This document shows positions 26,852-35,705 of a DNA stretch of 64,000 nucleotides, piece by piece. Positions within the stretch are counted from its first letter, which is position 1. Every line of letters starts with the position of its first letter. The DNA lies in NCBI RefSeq assembly GCF_023715895.1, contig NZ_JAMBOO010000014.1:30938-94937 (forward strand), written 5' to 3'. The stretch is from Domibacillus indicus (GTDB lineage: Bacteria; Bacillota; Bacilli; Bacillales; Domibacillaceae). A program made the translations under genes and the position numbers. Below the pieces are notes generated by a model. That model made no database searches. It was not told where the DNA came from and saw nothing but the letters and a program-made list of their open reading frames with translations.

Positions 26852-28210
26852 TTACCTAACAAAGCAAGGGCGCTTCGGATCAAACGTCCATCCTGGAACC
26901 AAATACTGCATAGCGAGTGCGTCATCGCGTGCACCGAGTCCTTTTTCTTTATACAGCTGGTGGGCTTTTTCCAGCTGCTCCATATCAATTTCTACGCCTA
27001 GTCCTGGTTTTGTTGGAACATCGACCATTCCACCTGCGATCTTAAACGGTTCTTTTGTGAGGCGCTGGCCATCCTGCCAGATCCAGTGTGTATCAATAGC
27101 GGTGATTTTCCCAGGGGCAGCGGCTGCCACATGCGTAAACATAGCCAGTGAAATATCAAAATGGTTGTTCGAATGAGATCCCCATGTTAATCCCCAGTCA
27201 TGGCACATCTGCGCGACCCGGACAGAACCCTGCATCGTCCAGAAATGGGGATCTGCCAGCGGAATATCAACCGATTGAAGCTGGATGGAGTGCCCCATCT
27301 GACGCCAGTCTGTGGCAATCATATTAGTTGCAGTAGGAAGCCCTGTCGCACGTCTGAATTCGGCCATCACCTCACGAGCTGAGAAGCCGCCTTCTGCTCC
27401 GCAAGGATCTTCTGCATAAGCAAGAACATGGTGCTGATCCCGGCATAAGCGGATGGCGTCTTTTAACAGCCAGCCGCCGTTCGGGTCCAGGGTAATGCGT
27501 GCTTCTGGGAACCGTTCTGCCAGTGCCGTGACGGCTTCGATTTCTTCTTCACCCCGTAAAACCCCGCCTTTTAATTTAAAATCATTAAAGCCATAGCGGG
27601 CGTGGGCCGCTTCTGCGAGGCGGACAACCGCTTCAGGGGTTAACGCTTCTTCATGACGGAGGCGGAACCAGTCATCCTCTGCATCTGCTTCGTTCCGGTA
27701 ATCCAGGTCTGTTTTGTTCCGGTCTCCTACGTAAAAGAGGTAGCCCAGCATTTCCACTTTGTCCCGCTGCTGTCCTTCACCCAAAAGAGCGGCGACTGGA
27801 ACGCCAAGGTATTTGCCGACTAAGTCGAGAAGAGCGGCTTCTAAAGCGGTTACAGCATGGATCGTAATGCGGAGGTCAAACGTCTGCAGGCCGCGTCCCG
27901 CTGCATCCCGGTCCGCAAACTGGCGGCGTACGTTATTTAAAATATTGTTGTAGGTGCCGATAGACTGGCCCACAACGAGTTCACGTGCATCTTCAAGCGT
28001 CTGGCGGATTTTTTCGCCGCCCGGGACTTCACCCACACCGACATTTCCTGCATTGTCTTTCAGCAGCACAATATTACGCGTAAAGTAAGGGGCGTGAGCT
28101 CCGCTTAAATTGAGGAGCATGCTGTCATGGCCCGCAACGGGAACGACGTTCATTTCTGTAATAATAGGCGTACCTGTCTGGACGTTTTCCTGGATTAATT
28201 GAGTGTTCAT
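26852..28210 (-). CDS. gudD: Glucarate dehydratase
   Basis: Enolase-superfamily enzyme dehydrating D-glucarate (and L-idarate) to 5-keto-4-deoxyglucarate. 452 residues, matching B. subtilis GudD (about 455). Recognisable blocks: [56 protein letters not shown] (general-base lysines), [11 protein letters not shown] and YAEDPCGAE (metal ligands), [14 protein letters not shown], and [19 protein letters not shown] with the catalytic histidine. The gene follows gudP by 34 bases on the - strand. Confidence 0.93.
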   Translation of the reverse strand: MNTQLIQENVQTGTPIITEMNVVPVAGHDSMLLNLSGAHAPYFTRNIVLLKDNAGNVGVGEVPGGEKIRQTLEDARELVVGQSIGTYNNILNNVRRQFADRDAAGRGLQTFDLRITIHAVTALEAALLDLVGKYLGVPVAALLGEGQQRDKVEMLGYLFYVGDRNKTDLDYRNEADAEDDWFRLRHEEALTPEAVVRLAEAAHARYGFNDFKLKGGVLRGEEEIEAVTALAERFPEARITLDPNGGWLLKDAIRLCRDQHHVLAYAEDPCGAEGGFSAREVMAEFRRATGLPTATNMIATDWRQMGHSIQLQSVDIPLADPHFWTMQGSVRVAQMCHDWGLTWGSHSNNHFDISLAMFTHVAAAAPGKITAIDTHWIWQDGQRLTKEPFKIAGGMVDVPTKPGLGVEIDMEQLEKAHQLYKEKGLGARDDALAMQYLVPGWTFDPKRPCFVR

Positions 28211-28244
28211 ATTTTTTCTCTCCTCTTCAAATTAAGATAATAGA

Positions 28245-29606
28245 TTACGATTTTAATTCAACCCGCTTAATTTCACCTACAAGGAACAGGTAGCTGCAGA
28301 TCGCGACTAATGCATTGGCACCGACGAAAACAAGCGCCCCGTTAAATGAACCGGTTGTGGCAATAATGTAGCCGATAATGATTGGCGTCGTAATACCGGC
28401 AATGTTGCCGAAGGTATTGAAAAGGCCGCCGCTGACGCCGGACATTTCTTTTGGCGATGTATCTGCGACCACTGCCCAGCCAAGTGCGCCAAACCCTTTT
28501 CCAAAGAAGGCAAGAGCCATAACAAAGATAACTACCCATTGTGTATCAACATAATTTGCGGCAACTAACGTCATAGACAATAACATGCCGACCACAATTG
28601 GTGTTTTACGGGCAACCGTTAAAGAGAAGCCTTTGCGAAGCAGGAAATCTGAAAACGTTCCTCCTAAAATTCCACCCACAAATCCGCAAATCGCAGGCAG
28701 GGAAGCGACAAAACCAACTTCAAGAATGGTCATGCCTCTTTCCTGTACAAGATAGACAGGAAACCAGGTAAGGAAAAAGTACGTAAGCGTTGTAATACAG
28801 TATTGGCCAAGGTAAACGCCTAAAAGCATACGGTTTGTCAGCAGCTGCTTAACCTGGCTCCAATTAATGCCTTTCTTTTTTTCTTTCTTTGTTTCCGTTT
28901 GATCCATGTTGATCAGGGCGCCGCCATCTTCAATATAAGTAAGCTCGGCCTCGTTAATCCGCGGATGTTCCTTTGGACTGTGGATTACTTTCATCCAGAT
29001 AAAAGCTACGATGATTCCGACCGCTCCCATAAAGAAGAAAACATATTCCCAGCCGAGTTTATATGCAATATAACCCATAATCGGTGCGAAGAGAACGGTT
29101 GCAAAATACTGTGCTGAGTTAAAGGTAGCTGCCGCTGTGCCGCGTTCATGGCTTGGAAACCAGGAAGCAACGATTCGGCTGTTGGCAGGAAAAGAAGGAG
29201 CTTCTGCCAATCCAACGAGAAACCGGAGTGCAAATAAAGCCACGATAGCTGTTCCGGCAGAGCCTAAAAATCCAATAAATCCTTGTAAAAGAGTAAATAC
29301 TGACCATATAAAGATGCTCCAAAAGTATACTTTCTTCGAACCGAACCGGTCTAGCAGCCAGCCGCCAGGAATTTGTCCGGCTACATAGGACCAGGCAAAA
29401 GCAGAGAAAACGTATCCCATCATGACAGAATCAAGGCTAAGCTGACTCGACATTTCTGGTCCTGCGATCGAGAGAGTAGCGCGGTCAGCGTAGTTAATCG
29501 CTGTAACAACAAACAGCATAAAAACAACAAACCAGCGTACGCGTGTTTTTTTCTGAGCGCCAGGAGCTATTGGAGAGGGCTGAAGGATTTTTTCTGGATT
29601 AGCCAT
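28245..29606 (-). CDS. gudP: Glucarate/galactarate MFS transporter
   Basis: MFS permease of the anion:cation symporter family (GudP/ExuT type) importing hexarates. About 12 membrane segments; family motifs include RWFVVFMLFVVTAINYADRA at the start, GWLLDRFGSKKVYFWS (the MFS loop 2-3 motif) and RFLVGLAEAPSFPANSRIVA. ATG 29606 follows AAAGGAA at a good distance; a GTG at 29612 is also in frame. 453 residues. The leader is about 200 bases long and carries two direct repeats with cre-like sites. Confidence 0.9.
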   Translation of the reverse strand: MANPEKILQPSPIAPGAQKKTRVRWFVVFMLFVVTAINYADRATLSIAGPEMSSQLSLDSVMMGYVFSAFAWSYVAGQIPGGWLLDRFGSKKVYFWSIFIWSVFTLLQGFIGFLGSAGTAIVALFALRFLVGLAEAPSFPANSRIVASWFPSHERGTAAATFNSAQYFATVLFAPIMGYIAYKLGWEYVFFFMGAVGIIVAFIWMKVIHSPKEHPRINEAELTYIEDGGALINMDQTETKKEKKKGINWSQVKQLLTNRMLLGVYLGQYCITTLTYFFLTWFPVYLVQERGMTILEVGFVASLPAICGFVGGILGGTFSDFLLRKGFSLTVARKTPIVVGMLLSMTLVAANYVDTQWVVIFVMALAFFGKGFGALGWAVVADTSPKEMSGVSGGLFNTFGNIAGITTPIIIGYIIATTGSFNGALVFVGANALVAICSYLFLVGEIKRVELKS

Positions 29607-29638
29607 ATACACACTTCCTTTTTGAAATATTTAACTTT

Positions 29639-29736
29639 TAATAACGCTTTCAAATAAGTAAATTTAATAGTTCAACAGATATTTAAAATATCCAACTTCT
29701 GATACCGCTTTCAAACGAATGAATTTAATAGTTCAA
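29639..29736 (-). promoter_or_regulatory. Two direct repeats with cre-like sites in the gudP leader
   Basis: Two 31-bp copies (29645-29675 and 29706-29736; 27 of 31 identical) start with CGCTTTCAAA and end with AATTTAATAGTTCAA. Read on the - strand, each overlaps a cre-like sequence: TGAAAGCGTTATTA (29652-29639) and TGAAAGCGGTATCA (29713-29700), each one mismatch from TGWAARCGYTWNCW. They lie downstream of the gudP promoter, suitable for CcpA roadblock repression. Confidence 0.55.
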
Positions 29737-29804
29737 TACTATAGAATTGTCTCAATCAAAAGCAACACTCCTTTTGTAAAATTCAAATTATTTTATTTTG
29801 TCCA

Positions 29805-29833
29805 ATAGTAAGACAAATATAATTGTTTGTCAA
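29805..29833 (-). promoter_or_regulatory. gudP promoter with overlapping operator
   Basis: On the - strand TTGACA (29833-29828), a 17-base spacer and TACTAT (29810-29805). TTGTCTTACTA (29816-29806) overlaps the -10 box, one mismatch from the TTGTCTTACAA of the kdgD promoter. The TTGT-N3-ACAA symmetry is the type bound by FadR-subfamily GntR proteins. Confidence 0.65.
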
Positions 29834-29939
29834 CCGTCTTTCAGAATGATTTTATGGCTGAAGTATGTCGTCAAAATCGCTATATTATCAGAAGAAAGCC
29901 GGCATTTTGGATAAAACTTTCAGAAAATAAAATTAAAAG

Positions 29940-29968
29940 TTGACCGATAAATAAATTTGTCTTACAAT
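29940..29968 (+). promoter_or_regulatory. kdgD promoter with overlapping operator
   Basis: TTGACC (29940-29945), 17 bases, TACAAT (29963-29968). TTGTCTTACAA (29957-29967), a perfect TTGT-N3-ACAA palindrome, overlaps the -10 box exactly as in the divergent gudP promoter. Control by the FadR-type regulator encoded at 25994-26698 is inferred. Confidence 0.7.
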
Positions 29969-29996
29969 AAAACAAAAAACACAAGGGGGATATACT

Positions 29997-30932
29997 ATGA
30001 ATCAAAATCGTCAAGCTCCGACCGGAATTTTAGGATTCCCGATTGCACCATTTACAAAAAACAACCAGCTAGATGAGCAGGCACTGGCCCAAAATGTACA
30101 GGATTTACTGGATGATGGGCTGGAAGCGATCTTTGTTGCATGCGCCGCAGCGGAATATCCATCATTAAGCAAGAGTGAATATGAAGCGATGGTAGAAATT
30201 GCCGTATCGGTGACCGGCGGGAAAGTACCGGTTTACACAGGTGTAGGGGGCAACATTCAAACGTCTTTGGAACTGGCCCAAATTTCAGCAGACAAAGGCG
30301 CAGATGGCTATCTGATTTTGCCGCCATATCTTGTAACAGGCGAACAGGAAGGGCAGGCTGCTTACTTTAAAGCGATTTCCGAAAGCACAGATTTAAATGC
30401 GATTGTCTATCAGCGTGACAATGTATCTTTTTCAATCTCTACTTTGGAAACGCTTGCTGAAGTGCCGCAGGTGGTCGGTGTTAAAGACGGCCTTGGCAAT
30501 ATGGAGTTAAATACACTGCTCACACAGACATTTGGAGACCGTTTTGGATGGCTGAACGGAATGCCGCTGGCGGAAGTGACAATGCCGGCGTATATCCCAT
30601 TAGGTTTTGATTCGTATTCATCGGCAATTTCGAATTACATTCCGCATATCTCACGGAAGTTTTACACGAGCCTGCAAAACGGCGATCAGGAAACCGTTCG
30701 TGATATTTTTAAACATGTGATTCTGCCAATCCACAATATCCGCTGCCAGCGCAAGGGATATGCCGTTTCGCTCATTAAAGCGGGAATGGAGATTGTCGGC
30801 AAGCCGGTTGGCGAACACGTAAGACTGCCGGTTCTTCCTGTGGAAAAAGAGCATTACGCACAAATGGAAAGCATCCTGAAAAATGCACTGGACCGTTTTC
30901 CAAAAGAAACAGCTGTACAACCAATCCAATAA
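29997..30932 (+). CDS. kdgD: 5-dehydro-4-deoxyglucarate dehydratase
   Basis: KdgD converts 5-keto-4-deoxyglucarate to 2,5-dioxopentanoate, with loss of carbon dioxide and water. A DapA-fold protein of 311 residues (B. subtilis YcbC about 308). Key segments are [38 protein letters not shown] (the family's variant of the GTTGE loop), the Schiff-base region [12 protein letters not shown] and [16 protein letters not shown] precedes ATG 29997. The ALDH gene for its product starts 12 bases after its stop. Confidence 0.9.
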   Translation: MNQNRQAPTGILGFPIAPFTKNNQLDEQALAQNVQDLLDDGLEAIFVACAAAEYPSLSKSEYEAMVEIAVSVTGGKVPVYTGVGGNIQTSLELAQISADKGADGYLILPPYLVTGEQEGQAAYFKAISESTDLNAIVYQRDNVSFSISTLETLAEVPQVVGVKDGLGNMELNTLLTQTFGDRFGWLNGMPLAEVTMPAYIPLGFDSYSSAISNYIPHISRKFYTSLQNGDQETVRDIFKHVILPIHNIRCQRKGYAVSLIKAGMEIVGKPVGEHVRLPVLPVEKEHYAQMESILKNALDRFPKETAVQPIQ

Positions 30933-30943
30933 AAGGCCGGATT

Positions 30944-32410
30944 ATGATGACAACAACAATTGACACAAAAACATACCTTAATTTTATCAATGGCGAATGG
31001 GTTCCTTCCGTTTCAAATGAAGTGGAAAAAAGCTTGAATCCAGCAGATAGAAATGAAGTCGTCGGCTATGTACAAAAATCAACAGCCGATGATTTGAACC
31101 AGGCGGTGGCCGCAGCGAAAGCAGCGAAAGAAGGATGGCGCAAGCTGTCAGGGGCAGCCCGTGGGGAGTACCTGTTTAAAGCGGCTTACATTTTAGAAAA
31201 AAGAATCGATGAAATTGCGGAATGTGCCACACGGGAAATGGGCAAAACGTTTGCGGAAGCAAAAGGCGAAACAGCCCGCGGCATTGCCATCTTAAAGTAT
31301 TATGCAGGAGAAGGCATGCGCAAAGTTGGCGATGTCATTCCATCTACGGACAGCTCAGCCCTTATGTTTACAACACGTGTACCGCTCGGAGTAGTCGGAG
31401 TCATTACTCCTTGGAACTTCCCGATTGCGATTCCCATCTGGAAAATGGCGCCGGCGCTTGTGTATGGCAACACGGTCGTCATGAAGCCGGCAACAGAAAC
31501 AGCGGTTACAGCTGCTAAAATTATTGAGTGCTTTGAAGAAGCCGGATTCCCAGCTGGCGTCGTTAATTTAATTACGGGACCAGGCAGAACGATCGGCCAG
31601 GGCATCGCCGATCATAAAGATATCAACGGCATTACGTTTACCGGTTCTAACGGCGTTGGCAAGCAGATTGGCCAGGCAGCGCTGGCACGCGGGGCAAAAT
31701 ACCAGCTTGAAATGGGCGGGAAAAATCCAGTGATTGTGGCGGCCGATGCCGATCTTGATTTGGCAGTGGAAGCGGTTGTAACAGGCGCTTTTCGTTCAAC
31801 GGGACAAAAATGTACGGCAACAAGCCGGGTGATTGTGGCATCTGAAGTGTTTGATGAATTTAAAGAAATGCTCGTTCAAAAAACAAAAGAGATCACGATT
31901 GGCAGCGGCCTTGACAGCAGTACATGGATGGGGCCGTGTGCAAGCGAAAATCAGCTGAATACGGTTCTTTCTTATATTAATAAAGGGGTAGAAGAAGGCG
32001 CCACGCTTCTTATCGGAGGAAAACGCGCAGAGGAAGGAAGCCAGGCAGACGGATACTATGTGGAACCAACCATTTTTGACAATTGCACGCCGGATATGGC
32101 CATTGCAAGAGAAGAAATTTTTGGTCCAGTGATTGCTCTTTTAAAAGCAGAATCTGCGGAAGAAGCGCTGAAGCTTGCGAATGATACCGAGTACGGCTTA
32201 AGTGCTTCTATCTTTACAACGAATATTGGGCACCTGCTGTCTTTCGTACAAGATATGGATGCCGGCTTGATCCGTGTAAATGCAGAAAGTGCAGGCGTAG
32301 AGCTGCAGGCTCCATTCGGCGGCATGAAGCAATCCAGCTCACATTCCCGTGAGCAGGGAGAAGCCGCGAAAGAATTCTTTACATCTATTAAAACTGTATT
32401 CGTTAAATAA
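30944..32410 (+). CDS. 2,5-dioxovalerate (alpha-ketoglutarate-semialdehyde) dehydrogenase
   Basis: Oxidises the KdgD product to 2-oxoglutarate; counterpart of B. subtilis YcbD (488 residues, the same length). Hallmarks: [41 protein letters not shown] with the general-base Glu, [10 protein letters not shown] with the nucleophile Cys, and the C-terminal [20 protein letters not shown]. It is closely related to the enzyme at 13222-14691, suggesting duplication within this lineage to serve two regulons. Confidence 0.9.
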   Translation: MMTTTIDTKTYLNFINGEWVPSVSNEVEKSLNPADRNEVVGYVQKSTADDLNQAVAAAKAAKEGWRKLSGAARGEYLFKAAYILEKRIDEIAECATREMGKTFAEAKGETARGIAILKYYAGEGMRKVGDVIPSTDSSALMFTTRVPLGVVGVITPWNFPIAIPIWKMAPALVYGNTVVMKPATETAVTAAKIIECFEEAGFPAGVVNLITGPGRTIGQGIADHKDINGITFTGSNGVGKQIGQAALARGAKYQLEMGGKNPVIVAADADLDLAVEAVVTGAFRSTGQKCTATSRVIVASEVFDEFKEMLVQKTKEITIGSGLDSSTWMGPCASENQLNTVLSYINKGVEEGATLLIGGKRAEEGSQADGYYVEPTIFDNCTPDMAIAREEIFGPVIALLKAESAEEALKLANDTEYGLSASIFTTNIGHLLSFVQDMDAGLIRVNAESAGVELQAPFGGMKQSSSHSREQGEAAKEFFTSIKTVFVK

Positions 32411-32438
32411 AACGTTTGTTGAGAAAGGAAGAAGAAAA

Positions 32439-32561
32439 GTGTGGATCGTAACCGTTTTTTCTGAAAAACAGGTACGCATGTTTGAATACAGTAGTGAGAA
32501 TGATACACGATCGGCAATGAAGAATTTATCAGGAACAGCCTTTCTAACCAATGTAATATAA
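32439..32561 (+). CDS. Small ORF, 40 residues, unknown function
   Basis: GTG 32439 follows AAAGGAAGAAG at good spacing, 28 bases after the ALDH stop. The product (MWIVTVFSEKQVRMFEYSSE...) has a compact beta-beta-alpha pattern and resembles small conserved Bacillus proteins of the type xWIVTVFSxxxVxMFEF that I recall but cannot name. It ends right at the terminator, so it would be the last gene of the kdgD transcript. Its size alone makes the call uncertain. Confidence 0.5.
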   Translation: MWIVTVFSEKQVRMFEYSSENDTRSAMKNLSGTAFLTNVI

Positions 32562-32600
32562 AAAAAGCATGACAAGGTTAACCTTGTCGTGCTTTTTTTA
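32560..32600 (+). terminator. Terminator of the kdgD-ALDH transcript
   Basis: AAAAAAAGCATGACAAGG and CCTTGTCGTGCTTTTTTT form a nearly perfect stem (one G-T pair) with a TTAA loop and T-run. It could work on both strands. Confidence 0.9.
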
Positions 32601-32848
32601 TATCGATAAAAGTATTTAAATATTATGCCTGTCAAAAGCCTAATACATTGCTTTTATAAAGATATGAGGCGGATTTCAACAGGGTTTCCCATTATGTTTT
32701 CACTTGTATTTTAAGTTAGGTTTGAGTATTCGTTGACTGCATTTTTCGTTTGATTAGAACTATAAATTGAGAGAAAATCTTTATCTTTCCACGTGGTCTT
32801 CGAATGATGTGGATGAAAGTCTAAACTGTAAAATGTTAATGCAATCTG

Positions 32849-32877
32849 TTGACTTATAATAATATTTGTCTTACAAT
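32849..32877 (+). promoter_or_regulatory. Orphan copy of the glucarate-regulon promoter
   Basis: TTGACT (32849-32854), 17 bases, TACAAT (32872-32877), with TTGTCTTACAA (32866-32876) over the -10 box: the same architecture and operator as the kdgD promoter. Two cre-like sequences follow, TGAAAGGGATTACA (33024-33037) and TGAAAGCGATTACA (33125-33138). No sugar-acid gene follows; the next ORF starts at 33233. The stretch 32601-32848 shows nothing else I can assign. Confidence 0.6.
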
Positions 32878-33232
32878 TAAACAAAAGAATAATTTAAAAG
32901 TTAATGAAACTAAGGTGATAAAAAAACACTAGTACAAATATTTAGAAAGTTAATTTGTTAAATGTATACTTGTTTCTAAACAGATAATTAAACATGAGTT
33001 TGACCTAAATTCTTAGAAAGTTTTGAAAGGGATTACAAAAAGTAAAAAACCTTGTTAAGCGGGAAAAGTTCAAGCATTTGATTCTTTGCTAGCTCCTAAA
33101 AAAAGATTTTAAACAAGAATAATTTGAAAGCGATTACAATAAACTAGTTTGATGAGAGGTACTAAAAGAAATCCATACTGCATTCAATGTAACAACTTAG
33201 TTAAATCGAATAATAGATAGGAGTCGGGGTTC

Positions 33233-33412
33233 ATGATTCTAAAGAATGTTATAGATTTAAGGAAGAATATAAGAAAACATCGACAAGATATGTACGAATT
33301 AGCAAATTGCAAAGGAATAGCTCATCCTGATGTTATAAAAGCCAGCCAACAATTAGATGAAGAAATTGTAAGATTACAAAAAATTATTCAGGAAATTCGT
33401 TTATTCTCATAG
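33233..33412 (+). CDS. Spo0E-like aspartyl-phosphate phosphatase
   Basis: A 59-residue ORF with the Spo0E signature: a first helix with regularly spaced hydrophobics (LRKNIRKHRQDMYELA), then HPDVIKASQQLDEEIVRLQ, corresponding to the family motif SxxLDxxI. Such proteins dephosphorylate Spo0A-P and delay sporulation; members are typically 50-85 residues. A GGAG ribosome site lies ahead of ATG 33233. It stands alone between the orphan promoter region and the tnpB element. The stretch 33413-33600 holds nothing I can assign. Confidence 0.7.
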   Translation: MILKNVIDLRKNIRKHRQDMYELANCKGIAHPDVIKASQQLDEEIVRLQKIIQEIRLFS

Positions 33413-33606
33413 TGAACATTTCTTAAGAAGTATATCAACATATCGATGTCTGTAAGCGTCAATTAAAGTTATGTTACGCAATGCTGGAGACACCTAATTT
33501 TAAGAAATAAGTGGATGAGTATAAGATAATGTTTAGCAAGTAACTGTATCCTCAGAATAGTTAGCTATTAGCTAATTATGTAAAAAATCATTTGATTGAA
33601 CAAAAA

Positions 33607-33659
33607 TTAGCGCCGCATTCCCCTTCAAAATCTTCGATTTAGTGGGGGTTAGGCGCTAA
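33607..33659. repeat. Composite hairpin at the left border of the tnpB element
   Basis: Outer arms TTAGCGCC (33607-33614) and GGCGCTAA (33652-33659) enclose an inner hairpin (CCCC...AAATC-TTC-GATTT...GGGG). The inner part shares TCAAAATCTT(T/C)GATTTAG with the hairpin beyond the tnpB stop (35217-35245), as expected for paired subterminal structures of an IS200/IS605-type element. Confidence 0.55.
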
Positions 33660-33821
33660 GGTCTTTATTCTCCCTGTTCTTCTCTATATTTTTTCATTAC
33701 ACCGATTGCTGCTTCTTACTTATCATCACTCATACGGATTCTTTTTTGTTTTACAATTGTTTTCCATTTTGATACGATCAACATATTATAAGGCCTAAAA
33801 AATGGAAAGGAGGGTTTGATG

Positions 33822-35180
33822 ATGAAAGTTGCGAAGTCGCTGCTTCATAAAATTACAAATCAGACAGAAATCTTCAATGCTACGCTGGATATTTATAATG
33901 ACGCTTTGGCTTATGTGATTGAGATCATCGACAAAGAGTTTGATGATACCGAAAGCCTGACAACAAAGTCGATTGTGCCGGCAGTGGAAAAACTGATTCA
34001 TGCAACCAAATCAAAACCTCAACCTAAGTACAAGGAATTTAACGATCGTTTCTATAAATTTCCATCCTACTTTCGCAGAAGTGCCATTGCTTCTGCTTTT
34101 GGCAAAGTAAAGAGCTTCCGCTCTAACTATCAGAACTGGGAAAAAGAGCAGCAATACGCTCTTTCCGAAGGAAAGAAATTCAAGAAACAGCCTCCGAGGC
34201 TGCAGGTGAAGCATAAAGAGTTCCCCGTTTTTTATAGAGGGAATATGTTCAACAGAACATCCGATACGACCGCGCAAATTAAGGTATTCCATCAGAATGA
34301 CTGGGTATGGGTGGATATCAAATTCAAAGGGCAAGACCATTATAAGCGCGGTGTTTGGGAGTGGAAAGAGAACAATCCTAAGTTGATTAAGCGGGGAAAG
34401 AAATTCTTCCTTTCTATCAGTTATGAAAATAAAGTCACTTTAACGAAAATGCCTATTCAAGAGCAAAAAGTGTGTGCGGTAGATCTTGGACTGACGAATT
34501 CTGCGGTTTGTTCGGTTATCGATGCAACAGGCACTGTCTTAGGCCGGACATTTATTGACCAGCCTAAAGAAAAAGACCGTCTGCAGACGTTAACGAACAA
34601 ACTGCGGAAAGTCCAGCGGGCAAGCGGCCGTATTCATGCACCGAATTTTTGGCGGCAGATCAATGGGTACCAGCAGCATATTGTCCGCGACACAAGCCAT
34701 GAAATTATAAAATTTGCAGCAAAGCATGGCTGTAGCGTCATCGTATTCGAATACCTAAGCAGAATGAAAATCCCGAAGGGGTTCTATGGAGCCAGGAAAC
34801 TTCGTTTCAAGCTTCACGGGTGGCGGAAAATAGGCATCCAGAACAAGGTGGAAGAAATGGCGCACTGCCTGGGTATGCGCATTTCGCGGATCAACCCGCG
34901 AAACACCAGTGCCCTAGCGTTCGATGGATCTGGAAAGGTGGAACGGAACCCCAAAAAAGACCTTGCCACGTTTTCAACGGGTAAAGTCTATCACGCGGAT
35001 TTATCTGCTTCCTATAATATCGGAGCCCGTTATTTCATTCGGGCTTTCCAAAAATCCACTTCGGAAACGAAATGGTTGTCTCTTCAGGCAAAAGTTCCTG
35101 AGCTGGCAATAAGGACATCTCAGACCTTGTCTTCGTTCATTAGTCTCCATCATGCACTTGGGTTTCCGAAGGAAGCTTAA
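33822..35180 (+). CDS. tnpB: TnpB RNA-guided nuclease, IS200/IS605 group
   Basis: TnpB is the RNA-guided, RuvC-type nuclease of IS200/IS605 elements and the ancestor of Cas12. Catalytic residues appear intact: Asp at about 221 (VCAVDLGLTNSAV), Glu at about 310 (VIVFEYLSRMK) and Asp at about 393 (YHADLSASYNIGAR). The zinc-ribbon cysteines normally lying before the last Asp are absent: the segment reads NTSALAFDGSGKVERNPK and TFSTGKVYHAD. ATG 33822 is eight bases after AGGAGG; ATG 33819 is also possible. 452 residues. No tnpA accompanies it, so it moves, if at all, only with help in trans. Confidence 0.85.
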   Translation: MKVAKSLLHKITNQTEIFNATLDIYNDALAYVIEIIDKEFDDTESLTTKSIVPAVEKLIHATKSKPQPKYKEFNDRFYKFPSYFRRSAIASAFGKVKSFRSNYQNWEKEQQYALSEGKKFKKQPPRLQVKHKEFPVFYRGNMFNRTSDTTAQIKVFHQNDWVWVDIKFKGQDHYKRGVWEWKENNPKLIKRGKKFFLSISYENKVTLTKMPIQEQKVCAVDLGLTNSAVCSVIDATGTVLGRTFIDQPKEKDRLQTLTNKLRKVQRASGRIHAPNFWRQINGYQQHIVRDTSHEIIKFAAKHGCSVIVFEYLSRMKIPKGFYGARKLRFKLHGWRKIGIQNKVEEMAHCLGMRISRINPRNTSALAFDGSGKVERNPKKDLATFSTGKVYHADLSASYNIGARYFIRAFQKSTSETKWLSLQAKVPELAIRTSQTLSSFISLHHALGFPKEA

Positions 35181-35216
35181 CTAGCTGATGTTGTACCGTA
35201 TTCAAGATAAGGGATG

Positions 35217-35245
35217 CTCCATCAAAATCTTTGATTTAGGTGGAG
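35217..35245. repeat. Hairpin at the right border of the tnpB element
   Basis: CTCCA (35217-35221) and TGGAG (35241-35245) enclose AAATC-TTT-GATTT, related to the left-border hairpin. It lies 37 bases after the tnpB stop and could be the conserved 3' structure of an omega RNA. Confidence 0.5.
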
Positions 35246-35350
35246 AGGTTCACCGGCACCAAAAATATTTTTACTTTATGAGCGAGTTAGTCTAAGAAGA
35301 TAAATAAAAAACTTAGCGAGCAGGAGTGTACCTAATCATAAGTGCACCTA

Positions 35351-35390
35351 AACAAAAGTATACCTTTGAATAGGTAGACTTTTGTTTTAT
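35351..35390. terminator. Terminator-like hairpin downstream of the tnpB element
   Basis: AACAAAAGTATACC and GGTAGACTTTTGTT form a stem with one mismatch, followed by TTATT. From here to 35600 nothing else is recognisable. Confidence 0.6.
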
Positions 35391-35600
35391 TAGGATTCGC
35401 ATAAGTTTCGCTTTTACGCGACATTCACTTTGAGCGTCAAATACTTCACTGATAGGTTAAAAAAGTTCTAAAAAGAAAGTAAATCATTCTAAAGCGGTCG
35501 TTTGCGAGACAGTATTACAAGAGTGTAAATGTTCATTTTATTTTGAATGTTGATCAATAGTTGATCGAAACGGTTGATTTGCTTCACCATTCAATGTCCA

Positions 35601-35705
35601 TTGTCTTTAAAAATGTTATATGTTATATTGGCACTACACTTATTAAATATCTTTAATAAGTTTTCAAATATAATCTATGGCCACTTATTAAAGATATTTA
35701 ATAAG
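35601..35705 (+). promoter_or_regulatory. Promoter followed by two copies of a 22-bp palindrome, ahead of an MFS gene
   Basis: TTGTCT (35601-35606), 17 bases, TATATT (35624-35629), then two 22-bp near-palindromes at 35639-35660 and 35684-35705. Both have arms CTTATTAAA and TTTAATAAG, and one is the exact reverse complement of the other; centres are 45 bp apart. This is a typical double operator. The regulator is unknown; the HutC-type GntR encoded downstream is one candidate. The stretch 35706-35909 has no convincing ORF. Confidence 0.5.

Larger units (their letters stand above)
33607..35245 (+). mobile_element. Solitary-tnpB (IS1341-like, IS200/IS605 group) element
   Basis: A tnpB gene without any tnpA, flanked by related hairpins about 150 bases before the start and 37 bases after the stop. 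Borders are estimates: exact ends of this group lack inverted repeats and target duplication and cannot be set without comparing an empty site. The 3' flank after tnpB is the expected place of an omega (guide) RNA. Confidence 0.55.
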
